Shown here: positions 25,377 to 32,992 of the stretch, in pieces
Position numbering within the stretch: position 1 is the first letter of the stretch
How the letters are laid out: every line of letters begins with the position of its first letter
Assembly: GCA_014859275.1 (NCBI GenBank)
Contig: JACUUO010000014.1
Location: 1-35,865, forward strand
Direction: 5' to 3'
Length of the DNA stretch: 35,865 nucleotides
Source: Actinomycetota bacterium
GTDB taxonomy: Bacteria > Actinomycetota > Aquicultoria > Aquicultorales > Aquicultoraceae
Program-made: the position numbers and the translations under genes
Notes under the pieces: model-generated
What the model saw: only the letters and a program-made list of their open reading frames with translations
Told to the model about the DNA's origin: nothing
The model's database searches: none

Positions 25377-25813
25377 TGAGGATTTTAGCCTTAGATGTAG
25401 GGGCACAACGCATAGGAGTAGCGATATCCGATCCAACTGGCAGCATGGCGCAGCCGCTGATGGTGCTAGATAGGAGCAGGGATGGCTCAGAAATCGAGCG
25501 TATAGTTAAGCTGGCTGAAGAATACGATGTGGCTGAAGTGGTGGTGGGATTACCGCTCTCTCTAACCGGTGAAGCAGGACCGCAGGTCCAAGAGGTTCTG
25601 GAATATATTGATGAGCTTAAGGGTAGGCTTAAGGTAACGGTAAAAACGTGGGATGAACGGTTGACGACATCCTTTGCCGAGCGAGCGCTAATAGAGTCAG
25701 ATATGAAGCGCAAGCGAAGAAAACAGATTGTAGATAAGGTAGCGGCAGCGCTGATACTACAGGGTTACTTAGATTCAAAAGGGCAAGAGGAGCAGAAAGC
25801 TGAGTCCAGGTAA
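25376..25813 (+). CDS. ruvX: Pre-16S rRNA nuclease RuvX/YqgF
   Basis: 145 residues, RNase H-like fold. The motifs are MRILALDVGAQRIGVAISD at the N-terminus with the first catalytic Asp (D7), VVVGLPLSLTG in the middle with a conserved glutamate region, WDERLTTSFAERAL, and KIVDKVAAALIL-like VDKVAAALILQGYLD with the last Asp. The enzyme finishes the 5' end of 16S rRNA. It overlaps alaS by one base and is followed 7 bp later by mltG, the order alaS-ruvX-mltG known from Actinomycetota and Bacillota. Confidence 0.95.
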   Translation: MRILALDVGAQRIGVAISDPTGSMAQPLMVLDRSRDGSEIERIVKLAEEYDVAEVVVGLPLSLTGEAGPQVQEVLEYIDELKGRLKVTVKTWDERLTTSFAERALIESDMKRKRRKQIVDKVAAALILQGYLDSKGQEEQKAESR

Positions 25814-25820
25814 ACACGCG

Positions 25821-26867
25821 GTGCGGAAATCAAGCATAGCAAAAAAGGTCGTTGCGGCTGCGGTACTAGTTGTACTCATGGGAGCTGTAGCAATTGCTGC
25901 CTTTATTGCATGGGATGGATACATGAACAGGCGCGAGGTTCCACCGAGGCCAGTTAGTGTCAAGATAGATGAGGGGATGACTGCAACACAGATCGCTAAT
26001 ATACTAGAGGATAAAAAAGTTATCAAGAATGCTATAGTTTTCAGATTTATCGTTAAGAAGCAAGGCGTTGGAGAGAACTTTAAGCCAGGAGAATATGAGC
26101 TTAAGACAGACATGGCTTACGATGAGGTTATCAAAATACTCGTTGAGGGGCCGCCAATAGAATACATCAGCCTTACCCTGCCGGAGGGTTGGACGGCAAA
26201 GCAGATGTCGGAGCGTGTAGAAAGCCTAACCGGTATAAACAAGGACGATTACCTGCAAGCAGTTAAAGAAGGCAAACTCCTTGTGGAGTACCCGTTTTTA
26301 AAGAATAGCGGTGCACCAACGAAGGATCTCGAGGGCTACCTATACCCTGAGACTTACAAGGTTGAGAGAGGTATCACTGCCGAGGAATTTATAAATATAC
26401 AACTTAGCCAATTTCAGGAGAGGACCAGCAATTTAAATTGGTCGAATGCTCAAGCCCGGGGTAGAACGCCATATGAGATAGTAATCATCGCTTCGATGAT
26501 TGAGAGGGAGACCATCGTCAATGATGAAAGGCCGATCGTGGCGGCGGTTATTTATAACCGTCTAGCGAAGGGGATGCCGTTACAGATCGATGCAACCGTA
26601 CAATATGCGCTTCCGCAATGGAAGGATAGATTGATGTTTGAGGATCTAAAGATAGAATCACCGTATAATACATATAAACATAAGGGACTCCCACCTGGGC
26701 CGATATGTAGTCCCAGCTCTTCCTCAATTGATGCCGCGTTGAATCCGACAGATGACAAATATCTGTACTACGTTTTAGCTGGAGATAATTCCGGTAGGCA
26801 TGTATTCTCAAATACCTACAATGAGCATATAAATGCAAAGAATCAATATAAGGCGAATCAGCGGTAA
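25821..26867 (+). CDS. mltG: Endolytic peptidoglycan transglycosylase MltG (YceG)
   Basis: 348 residues, bitopic membrane protein. TM at about 9-30, a LysM-like region (VKIDEGMTATQIANILEDKKVI), and the YceG catalytic domain with EGYLYPETY, IASMIERET holding the catalytic Glu, PLQIDATVQYAL and SPYNTYKHKGLPPGPICSPS. MltG cleaves nascent glycan strands and sets their length at the outer face of the membrane. The start is GTG at 25821 with only CCAGG as ribosome site, consistent with coupling to ruvX. A terminator follows 24 bp after the stop. Confidence 0.95.
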   Translation: MRKSSIAKKVVAAAVLVVLMGAVAIAAFIAWDGYMNRREVPPRPVSVKIDEGMTATQIANILEDKKVIKNAIVFRFIVKKQGVGENFKPGEYELKTDMAYDEVIKILVEGPPIEYISLTLPEGWTAKQMSERVESLTGINKDDYLQAVKEGKLLVEYPFLKNSGAPTKDLEGYLYPETYKVERGITAEEFINIQLSQFQERTSNLNWSNAQARGRTPYEIVIIASMIERETIVNDERPIVAAVIYNRLAKGMPLQIDATVQYALPQWKDRLMFEDLKIESPYNTYKHKGLPPGPICSPSSSSIDAALNPTDDKYLYYVLAGDNSGRHVFSNTYNEHINAKNQYKANQR

Positions 26868-26890
26868 TCCCGGGTAATCCCGTAGAGTAA

Positions 26891-26925
26891 TAAAACGGCG
26901 AGACTCCTTTGCCGTTTTACTTTTA
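26891..26925 (+). terminator. Intrinsic terminator after mltG
   Basis: TAAAACGGC (26891-26899) with GCCGTTTTA (26911-26919), a perfect 9-bp stem followed by CTTTTA. The A-rich left arm lets it work for the minus-strand sod gene as well. Confidence 0.8.
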
Positions 26926-26959
26926 TAGGCAATCGATAGGATTGAGCTTTTTATTATCT

Positions 26960-27583
26960 CTAAGCCGCCTTTTTCATCATTTTTCGCCGGTTCACCAGAC
27001 CGTATTTTTCGACGATGCCGTTTACATAGTCCCAGTTGGCATTTTGCATGAATGCACTGATGTAGTCCTTACGATTTGTCCCATAATCGATGAAGTAGGC
27101 GTGCTCGTATACATCTAGAATAAAGAGCGGAATAGCGTTAAAAATATCGCCAAAGTTATGAGCGTCGAGCGAGAAGTTATGAACGACGTTCCAATCTAAA
27201 TCATAAGCTAGAACAACCCAACCTCTTGAGCCCATGCCAGCTGCTCTAAAGTCTTGCTCCCAGCGGTGATAGGACCCATAATCTTCATTAATCATATCAA
27301 GCACGGGACCGCTCGCCTGCCCATTGCCGCCAAGATTGGCAAAGTAGCCCTCGTGGAGCTTGACCGCATCGACAGCAAATGTCTCTTCAAGCTTTAGCTC
27401 TCTCACCATGCTAAAGGTTGCATTTGCTTCGCTCAGATCAACATCTTTAAGTTTACCTTGGATCTCATTTACTTTTTTCACATAGCCCCCGTAGAGCACG
27501 TCGTGGTGCTGTTTAAGCTGATTCTCGGATAGGCCGGGAAGGCTGGTATAAGGTAATGGCTTTACTTCAAGAGTTGGTATCAT
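26960..27583 (-). CDS. Fe/Mn superoxide dismutase, divergent group
   Basis: 207 residues from ATG 27583, which has AAAGGGGG before it; the longer open frame upstream is non-coding leader. The expected metal ligands are H27 (QHHDVLYGGYV), H77 (KLHEGYF), D157 and H161 (LDVYEHAYFIDY). The usual KHH after the first ligand is replaced by VLY, with a tyrosine where the active-site gateway His30 normally stands; I recall such forms from anaerobic clostridia and archaea. It should convert superoxide to peroxide, though activity and metal are uncertain with this change. Single gene facing a terminator, with a perfect dyad upstream. Confidence 0.9.
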   Translation of the reverse strand: MIPTLEVKPLPYTSLPGLSENQLKQHHDVLYGGYVKKVNEIQGKLKDVDLSEANATFSMVRELKLEETFAVDAVKLHEGYFANLGGNGQASGPVLDMINEDYGSYHRWEQDFRAAGMGSRGWVVLAYDLDWNVVHNFSLDAHNFGDIFNAIPLFILDVYEHAYFIDYGTNRKDYISAFMQNANWDYVNGIVEKYGLVNRRKMMKKAA

Positions 27584-27646
27584 GAGTAGTCCCCCTTTGG
27601 TTTTCGAGAATTTAGTCTGTTTTTTTACGTATAACACTGGTAGCCT

Positions 27647-27669
27647 TATTGCTGCCGATGGCAGCAATA
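27647..27669. promoter_or_regulatory. Perfect 23-bp dyad upstream of sod
   Basis: TATTGCTGCC and GGCAGCAATA surround GAT, a perfect dyad with 10-base arms, 64 bp before the sod ATG. On the sod strand it lies just upstream of a possible -10 TTATAC. The size and symmetry fit an operator for a dimeric repressor; alternatively the hairpin could act in RNA. Confidence 0.5.
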
Positions 27670-27843
27670 TTGGCGCTGAAAACAATATGGCACCGATCCG
27701 ATTTTATGATGGTTTTTTACCCTTCGAGCAGAGCACTCAAACGGATAAGTGAGAAGGGTGAAAGGAAGAAGGCAAAATTGTGATCGCGCTATAACCATAT
27801 GAAACGCCTAGCTTAGTTTTGATCCAGTAAGATTCGCCGGGTC

Positions 27844-28836
27844 TTATTCAAGTCCAAGATCAGTAGCAACCGTCTTGGGCCATGTCGGGTTCTTCAGGAG
27901 CGCCCTGCCGACGGCAACCAAGTCCGCCTCGCCGTCCCGTATAATGTCATCCGCAAGTTCTCCCGTTGTTATAAGACCGACCGCGATAACCGGGACACCT
28001 ACGGCTTGCTTAACCCTGGCAGCCTGCGGCACGAAGTGCCCGGGCTTCATATCGGCGGGCCTGGAGCCGCCAAGTCCACCGGATACATCCACTGCTTTAA
28101 CGCCGGCGTTGACGATAAGCTTTGCCATCTCAACACCCTCGTCTATAGTAATACCTCTATCGATCATATCATCTGCACCTAGGCGGTAGAGCAGCAAGTA
28201 ATCACTGCCGACGGATTCCCTTACGGCCTGTATAACCTCAACCGGGAAGCGCATACGGCCTGCCAGGTCAATCCCATACTCGTCATTTCGACTGTTCGTT
28301 AAGGGCGAGGCAAACTGGTTTAGAAGAAAACCATGCGCTCCGTGAATTTCAACTCCATCAAAACCAGCCTCTTTAGCTCGTATGGCAGCTTTTGCAAAAG
28401 CATCGATTATAGATATAATCTCGTCTTTAGATAAAGCTCGGGGGATTTCACCTCCGGTCGGATACGGCATGTCGGAGGCCGATACCGGTTGTTCACCAAT
28501 AAGCTCGGCGGTTGTGCGTGAACCCGCGTGGTCTAACTGGATGGCGCAAGGAACCCCCTCAGCGTGGATAGAGTCGACGAGCCGCCTAAAACCCTCAATC
28601 TGGCGGTCTGTATAAAGACCGAGCTGTCTAGGTGATAGGCGACCATTCGGCAAGACATAGGTATGCTCAACGATAATAAATCCGACACCACCCCGCGCTC
28701 TTTGGGTATAATGATCTATTATTTCTTGAGTAACGTCTCCCTCGGGTGTCCCCTTATTGATCTCCATCGGGGGCATAACTATCCTATTCTTCAGCCTAAT
28801 CCCATTGATTTCAATGGGGTCGAATAAACCTGGCAT
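27844..28836 (-). CDS. Old Yellow Enzyme family NAD(P)H:flavin oxidoreductase (YqjM-like)
   Basis: 330 residues, a single TIM barrel binding FMN. It has LFDPIEINGIRLKNRIVMPPM at the N-terminus, AIQLDHAGS, the substrate-binding pair in IHGAHGFLLNQFASPLTNSRNDEYG, and the FMN phosphate site VIAVGLITTG...ADLVAVGRALLKNPTWP. Family members reduce activated alkenes such as enones; the physiological substrate is unknown. The flavin reductase gene precedes it by 30 bp on the same strand, so the two probably form an operon in which reduced flavin may be shared. AGGAGGTAC stands before the ATG. Confidence 0.93.
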   Translation of the reverse strand: MPGLFDPIEINGIRLKNRIVMPPMEINKGTPEGDVTQEIIDHYTQRARGGVGFIIVEHTYVLPNGRLSPRQLGLYTDRQIEGFRRLVDSIHAEGVPCAIQLDHAGSRTTAELIGEQPVSASDMPYPTGGEIPRALSKDEIISIIDAFAKAAIRAKEAGFDGVEIHGAHGFLLNQFASPLTNSRNDEYGIDLAGRMRFPVEVIQAVRESVGSDYLLLYRLGADDMIDRGITIDEGVEMAKLIVNAGVKAVDVSGGLGGSRPADMKPGHFVPQAARVKQAVGVPVIAVGLITTGELADDIIRDGEADLVAVGRALLKNPTWPKTVATDLGLE

Positions 28837-28866
28837 AATAGTACCTCCTGTATTACGTGGTGACAG

Positions 28867-29385
28867 TTATTTAATACCCCAAAAAGATCCAAGGCGATCG
28901 CCTATAGAATAGTAATTGCCATGATATAAATATAGCGGGCTCGCCTCCTTTATATCGTGGTAAGCTACAACCAATCCAACGTAAAGGCTGTGCTTATCAA
29001 GCTCTATGGATCTATCAACTTTGCATTCAAGAACAGCGTGAGCTTCTTTTACTAAAGGACAGGATACCGATCTACCCTGAAAGGTCCCTATGCTAAACTC
29101 TTTAAATTTATCAATCCTGCGGCCGGTAGTGGAGCCAATATTTTTTGCTAGATTTAGTTGATCTGGAGATATCACGTTTACAGCAAACTCACCGCTACTA
29201 TCAATTAGGGTACGCGTAAGGGAATGGTGGCTCAAAGATATGCCTACCAGTGGAGGACTAAAGGAAAGCCCAGCGATCATATTTGCAGTCATTATGCCGT
29301 TCCGGCCATCGTGCGATGCCGTTATTAAAGCGACGGGGCTTCCGATTGCGCCCATAGCTCTTCTGCTTGTAAAGTCTCGAGACAC
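28867..29385 (-). CDS. Flavin reductase-like FMN-binding protein
   Basis: 172 residues with the flavin reductase split-barrel fold: SPVALITASHDGRNGIMTANMIAGLSFSPPLVGISL, then SGEFAVNVIS, and LECKVDRSIELDKHSLYVGLVVAYH. Such proteins bind FMN and either reduce free flavin with NAD(P)H or act as flavoredoxin-type electron carriers. The start is GTG at 29385, about 8 bp after GAGGTG. It is upstream of the Old Yellow Enzyme gene in the same direction and divergent from the thiamine operon. Confidence 0.9.
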   Translation of the reverse strand: MSRDFTSRRAMGAIGSPVALITASHDGRNGIMTANMIAGLSFSPPLVGISLSHHSLTRTLIDSSGEFAVNVISPDQLNLAKNIGSTTGRRIDKFKEFSIGTFQGRSVSCPLVKEAHAVLECKVDRSIELDKHSLYVGLVVAYHDIKEASPLYLYHGNYYSIGDRLGSFWGIK

Positions 29386-29433
29386 CTACCTCACCTCGCA
29401 GGATCGAGTTTAATCCATTATTCCCATTATAGC

Positions 29434-29450
29434 TACCCAGTAAATGGGTA
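29434..29450. promoter_or_regulatory. Small dyad between the flavin reductase gene and the TPP leader
   Basis: TACCCA-gtaaa-TGGGTA, perfect 6-base arms, about 50 bp ahead of the flavin reductase start and next to the presumed thiM promoter. Possibly an operator. Confidence 0.3.
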
Positions 29451-29452
29451 TA

Positions 29453-29481
29453 TTGCCATTACGTGCGTTTTTAGGTACCAT
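29453..29481 (+). promoter_or_regulatory. Possible promoter of the thiM-thiE-thiC operon
   Basis: TTGCCA (29453-29458), 17 bp, TACCAT (29476-29481). Five and four matches. Transcription would begin about 15 bases before the riboswitch. Confidence 0.4.
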
Positions 29482-29504
29482 CTAGTTGATAACAGCATAC
29501 TTAT

Positions 29505-29611
29505 CGGGAGCTGCTTCTTGGCGGCTGAGAGGTGAAGCGTAAACTTCATGACCGTTCGAACCTGAAATGCGATTGCAATCGCTTCTGGGTAATGCCAGCG
29601 AAGGGAAAAAT
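29505..29611 (+). ncRNA. TPP riboswitch (THI element)
   Basis: The conserved GGCTGAGAGG (P2/J region), GACCGTTCGAACCTGA and GGGTAATGCCAGCGAAGGGA are the TPP aptamer signatures in the right order. After CTGAGA comes an optional hairpin TGAAG/CTTCA. Between CCTGA and TCTGGGTAATGCCAGCG there is an unusual insert holding the perfect palindrome GCGATTGCAATCGC. The aptamer is followed by a terminator and then thiM, so TPP binding should stop transcription of thiM-thiE-thiC. Confidence 0.95.
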
Positions 29612-29620
29612 GTTCGGATT

Positions 29621-29656
29621 AAAGCCGCACCTTTTCTGGTGCGGCTTTCTTAGTTT
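29621..29656 (+). terminator. Terminator of the TPP riboswitch expression platform
   Basis: AAAGCCGCACC (29621-29631), six-base loop, GGTGCGGCTTT (29638-29648), then CTTAGTTTT. A perfect 11-bp stem placed between aptamer and thiM, the normal design for transcriptional control. Confidence 0.88.
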
Positions 29657-29709
29657 TAAGTGAGAATAGGCATTTCTGCCGGCATGTATCAATCTAAAGG
29701 AGGAGAAGT

Positions 29710-30534
29710 ATGGAACAGATGATTAAAGAGATTGCAGGGGATCTTCAAAGGATTAAGGAGGAAAAACCACTCATTCATCACATTACCAACTTTGTAGTGA
29801 TGAATGAGACCGCAAATGTAACCCTGTGTCTCGGGGCGCTTCCGGTTATGGCACATGCGAAAGATGAGGTTGCCGAGATGGTGAGCTTTGCCGGGGCGCT
29901 TCTGCTAAATATTGGAACCCTCACTACAGAACTGGTGGATTCAATGGTAATTGCCGGGAAGAGGGCAAACGAGCTCAGCATACCGGTCATTCTCGATCCG
30001 GTCGGTGCGGGCGCGACAAAACTTCGAACCGATGCGAGCAGGCGAATCCTCGATGAAGTTGCTATCGCCATAATTAGAGGCAATAGCGCCGAGATCGGCG
30101 TTCTTGCCGGTGCGGGCGGGGAGATAAAAGGGGTCGAAGCGGTCGGCAAGGATGAGAAAATAGTGGACGTGGCGCGCGGGCTGGCAGCAAGGGAAAAGTG
30201 CGTGGTGAGCGTAACGGGCCCGGAGGACATAATTACGGATGGAGAAAGGGTTGCGTTAGTTAAAAACGGCGATCCGATGATGGCGACCATAACTGGGACG
30301 GGTTGCATGTCGACAACGATTACAGCTGGATTTGCCTCTATACAGAAGGATTACCTTAAGGCCGCCACTGGAGCGCTTGTTACATTCGGGATTGCTGGAG
30401 AAAAAGCGGCCACAATGACCAGGGGCAAGCCAGGCAGCTTTCACGCGGCGCTTTATGACTCGGTCTATGCGGTTGATTATGACATAATATTAAAGGAGGC
30501 AAAACTTGAACTTGTCCTTCCGGTCAAGGCTTAG
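29710..30534 (+). CDS. thiM: Hydroxyethylthiazole kinase
   Basis: 274 residues, ribokinase-like fold, phosphorylates 4-methyl-5-hydroxyethylthiazole for salvage into thiamine. It has HHITNFVVMNETANVTL at 23-39, DPVGAGAT at 96-103 and GTGCMST at 196-202 with the catalytic Cys199. AAGGAGGAG precedes the ATG, downstream of the riboswitch terminator. thiE begins 29 bp before its end. Confidence 0.97.
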   Translation: MEQMIKEIAGDLQRIKEEKPLIHHITNFVVMNETANVTLCLGALPVMAHAKDEVAEMVSFAGALLLNIGTLTTELVDSMVIAGKRANELSIPVILDPVGAGATKLRTDASRRILDEVAIAIIRGNSAEIGVLAGAGGEIKGVEAVGKDEKIVDVARGLAAREKCVVSVTGPEDIITDGERVALVKNGDPMMATITGTGCMSTTITAGFASIQKDYLKAATGALVTFGIAGEKAATMTRGKPGSFHAALYDSVYAVDYDIILKEAKLELVLPVKA

Positions 30535-31162
30535 TAATAGCCTGGGCTTGTATGTGGTTACGGCGGAATTTCCGGGTAAAAGCCATATAGACGTTGCCAC
30601 TGCTGCTATAGAAGGAGGCGCTTTGATCATCCAGTACCGGGAGAAGGATACATCGAGCCGCAAATTACTGGAAACGGCGGGTAAGCTTAGAGAGCTAACC
30701 AGTAAAGCGGATGTAAAACTAATAATAAACGATAGAGTTGATATAGCGCTTGCCATAAGAGCGGATGGAGTTCACCTTGGGCAGGATGATTTAACCCTAG
30801 AAGCAGCTAAGAATATAATGGGGTATGATTACATTATCGGCATATCGGCAACAAATTTCGATGAAGCGTTAGCCGCTGCAAAGGATGGGGCCGACTATAT
30901 AGGACTCGGACCGATATACCCGACGCCCAGTAAGGATGATGCGGCCCCACCAATTGGACTCGAAGGATTATCGGCAGTCGCTGAGGCCATAAACATACCG
31001 GTAGTTGCCATTGGAGGCATTACTATCGATAATGTTGAGGAAGTTGTTATGGCAGGTGCCGATGCTATAGCTGTTATATCGGCTGTAGCAGCTGCGGAAG
31101 ATATGGCCGGTGCAGCGCGCTCTCTTAATGGAATAATCAAGCGCACAAAGATGCAACGATAG
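30506..31162 (+). CDS. thiE: Thiamine-phosphate synthase
   Basis: 218 residues, TIM barrel. It joins HMP-PP and thiazole phosphate to thiamine phosphate. Visible motifs are QYREK 43-47, NDR 75-77, HLGQDD 90-95, GPIYPTPSK 135-143 and AIGGIT 168-173. The TTG start at 30506 lies 6 bp after AAAGGAGG, both inside the thiM gene, giving a 29-bp overlap and coupled translation. Confidence 0.96.
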   Translation: MNLSFRSRLSNSLGLYVVTAEFPGKSHIDVATAAIEGGALIIQYREKDTSSRKLLETAGKLRELTSKADVKLIINDRVDIALAIRADGVHLGQDDLTLEAAKNIMGYDYIIGISATNFDEALAAAKDGADYIGLGPIYPTPSKDDAAPPIGLEGLSAVAEAINIPVVAIGGITIDNVEEVVMAGADAIAVISAVAAAEDMAGAARSLNGIIKRTKMQR

Positions 31163-31176
31163 GATTAGGGGTTTTG

Positions 31177-32478
31177 ATGGCGACAATAATAGAGCGTTTA
31201 AGGAAAGGCGAGGTTCCGGAGGCCATCGATATCGTTTTTAAGGATGAGGGTGTCTCAAAAGATCAGTTAGTTGAAGGATTGCTTGATGGTTCTATAGTAA
31301 TTCCCAAAAATGCTAATGTAAGCAGGACAAGAGTGGTAGGTATAGGAAAGGGCCTTCGGACCAAGGTTAACGCCAATATTGGCACATCCGAGGGGTATCC
31401 TTTCATCGATGAGGAATTGAAAAAACTTGAGGTTGCAGTAAAAGCCGGTGCTGACACGATAATGGATCTAAGCACCGGCGGTCCGCTTGTAGAAATAAGG
31501 AAGGAGATCGTTTCGCGGTGCCCTCTCCCCGTTGGAACCGTGCCGATTTATCAAGCTGCAGTTAAGGCAAAAGAAGCCTACGGCAGTATTATTGATATGA
31601 CGGCAGATGATATTTTCGAAGTTATAGAGGCCCAGGCGGCGGAAGGTGTAGACTTTATGACTGTTCATTCGGGAATCACCTGGCGAACGCTCGAGGCCCT
31701 TCAACAGCAGGGTAGGATTACGGATATAGTGAGCCGGGGCGGTGCATTTACCGTCGGTTGGATGATTCACAACAGTAAGGAAAATCCCCTTTACGAGCAG
31801 TATGATAGGCTGCTCGGGATAGCCCAGGAGTACGATATTACATTGAGCCTTGGCGATGGATTCAGACCTGGGTGTATTGCAGATGCATCCGATAGGGCGC
31901 AGATACAGGAGCTTTTAATATTAGGTGAGCTTGTCGATAGAGCAAGAGTGGCCGAGGTTCAAGTTATGGTAGAAGGGCCTGGCCATATGCCATTCGATCA
32001 AATTGCTGCTAATATGAGGCTTGAAAAAGAGATATGCAAAGGAGCACCATTTTATGTGCTCGGGCCGCTAGTGACTGATATTGCACCTGGCTACGACCAT
32101 ATAAACGCAGCTATAGGGGGCACGATGGCGGCCGTATCAGGGGCGGATTTCTTATGCTACGTCACTCCCAGAGAACACCTGGGCCTTCCCGATGCCCGGG
32201 ATGTTCATGAAGGGATAATAGCATCGCGCATAGCAGCGCACGCGGCAGATATAGTTAAAGGGATAAGAGGGGCCGCTGATTGGGATATCGCTATGGCGAA
32301 GGCAAGGAAAGCCCTCGACTGGAATGAACAGGTGAGGCTTGCCATTGATCCAGAAAGAGCCTCTACAGCTTATGCTGAACGAAAGGTCAAAGATGTTGAT
32401 GGGTGCACAATGTGCGGAGATTTTTGTGCCATGAAGGTGGTTGCAGAATACCTGGGGACGGAAGCGGAATCCTGTTAG
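31177..32478 (+). CDS. thiC: Phosphomethylpyrimidine synthase ThiC
   Basis: 433 residues, the short form without the long N-terminal extension of the E. coli enzyme. A radical SAM enzyme that rearranges aminoimidazole ribotide to HMP-P. It shows NANIGTSEG, TIMDLSTGG, VHSGITW, SLGDGFRPGC, EGPGHMPFDQI, and the C-terminal Fe-S motif CTMCGDFCAMK. The spacing there is C-x2-C-x3-C, one residue shorter than the C-x2-C-x4-C I know from E. coli ThiC. ATG 31177 follows AGGGG; TTG 31174 directly before is an alternative. Last gene under the TPP riboswitch. Confidence 0.96.
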   Translation: MATIIERLRKGEVPEAIDIVFKDEGVSKDQLVEGLLDGSIVIPKNANVSRTRVVGIGKGLRTKVNANIGTSEGYPFIDEELKKLEVAVKAGADTIMDLSTGGPLVEIRKEIVSRCPLPVGTVPIYQAAVKAKEAYGSIIDMTADDIFEVIEAQAAEGVDFMTVHSGITWRTLEALQQQGRITDIVSRGGAFTVGWMIHNSKENPLYEQYDRLLGIAQEYDITLSLGDGFRPGCIADASDRAQIQELLILGELVDRARVAEVQVMVEGPGHMPFDQIAANMRLEKEICKGAPFYVLGPLVTDIAPGYDHINAAIGGTMAAVSGADFLCYVTPREHLGLPDARDVHEGIIASRIAAHAADIVKGIRGAADWDIAMAKARKALDWNEQVRLAIDPERASTAYAERKVKDVDGCTMCGDFCAMKVVAEYLGTEAESC

Positions 32479-32880
32479 CAGTCAAGATCTGAGTAAGAGA
32501 TGTGGGCGACCGGGTGACCAGGTTACTGGGTGACCAGGGTCCAGGAACCAGGGATGTGGGTAAGAGATGTGGGTATGTACAGGTTACTGGGTGACCAGGT
32601 TACCATAAATGTAGGGGCGGACCCTGTGTCCGCCCGTAGTTGCCCGATTCATCGGGTGTATGAGTGTGGGTAGTAGATGAGGGTATTGCCAATGGCCAAG
32701 AGCCAATGGCCAATAAGTGGGTAGAGAGTGTGGGAAGAGTTGTCCAGTGCTACAGTTACCAGTTGATGTGGGTAAGAGGTGTAGGCACTACTCTATAATC
32801 TACTAACTATGAACTACTAACTACTAACTGGAGACTGAAGACTGGTGACCGAAGACTACTAAGGCTGCTCGATAAATCGG
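32479..32880 (+). repeat. Intergenic mosaic of short repeats between thiC and thiL
   Basis: No ORF. The stretch is built of several families. The 18-mer GGTTACTGGGTGACCAGG occurs exactly twice (32521-32538, 32582-32599). GATGTGGGTAAGAG-type units occur at about 32553 and 32765, with looser copies between. GGGCGGAC/GTCCGCCC forms a perfect 8-bp stem (32615-32622 with 32628-32635), next to CCCGAT/ATCGGG (32643-32656). CCAATGGCCAA occurs twice (32689, 32703). Heptamers AACTATG-AACTACT-AACTACT run at 32805-32825. The right part matches the spacer at 13164-13223. Confidence 0.85.
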
Positions 32881-32887
32881 GCTATAC

Positions 32888-32893
32888 TATAAT
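32888..32893 (+). promoter_or_regulatory. -10 box for the thiL operon
   Basis: A perfect TATAAT right after the repeat mosaic, without a good -35 at 17 bp. Transcription would begin near 32900, 20 bases before the small ORF. Confidence 0.4.
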
Positions 32894-32920
32894 TTATGTA
32901 TCACTAGTAGGGTTAGGTTG

Positions 32921-32992
32921 ATGAGTCAGGCAAGCACATCTCTTGCAATACGAGAAGCATATAAAGGTCTCTGGGCGAGAAAAATGTTATGA
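32921..32992 (+). CDS. Candidate 23-codon leader peptide coupled to thiL
   Basis: An ATG frame of 23 codons beginning MSQASTSLAIREAY, with GGTTAGG 3-9 bp upstream. Its TGA overlaps the thiL ATG in the arrangement ATGA. thiL itself has no clear ribosome site (only GAGAAAA), so ribosomes finishing this frame could restart on thiL. The peptide has no known relative that I recognise. Confidence 0.4.
   Translation: MSQASTSLAIREAYKGLWARKML

Noticed and set aside
25219-25713. 164-codon frame on the minus strand across alaS/ruvX
   Set aside because: It is antisense to the conserved AlaRS C-terminus and RuvX, with serine-rich composition typical of a shadow frame.
27584-27685. N-terminal extension of the superoxide dismutase
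   Set aside because: It runs through the promoter region and the dyad; the ATG at 27583 has a strong ribosome site and the family N-terminus.
29778-30308. 176-codon frame antisense to thiM
   Set aside because: Low-complexity shadow of a strongly conserved gene, with no independent support.
32479-32880. CRISPR array
   Set aside because: Repeats are short, of several kinds, unevenly spaced and without unique spacers of constant length.
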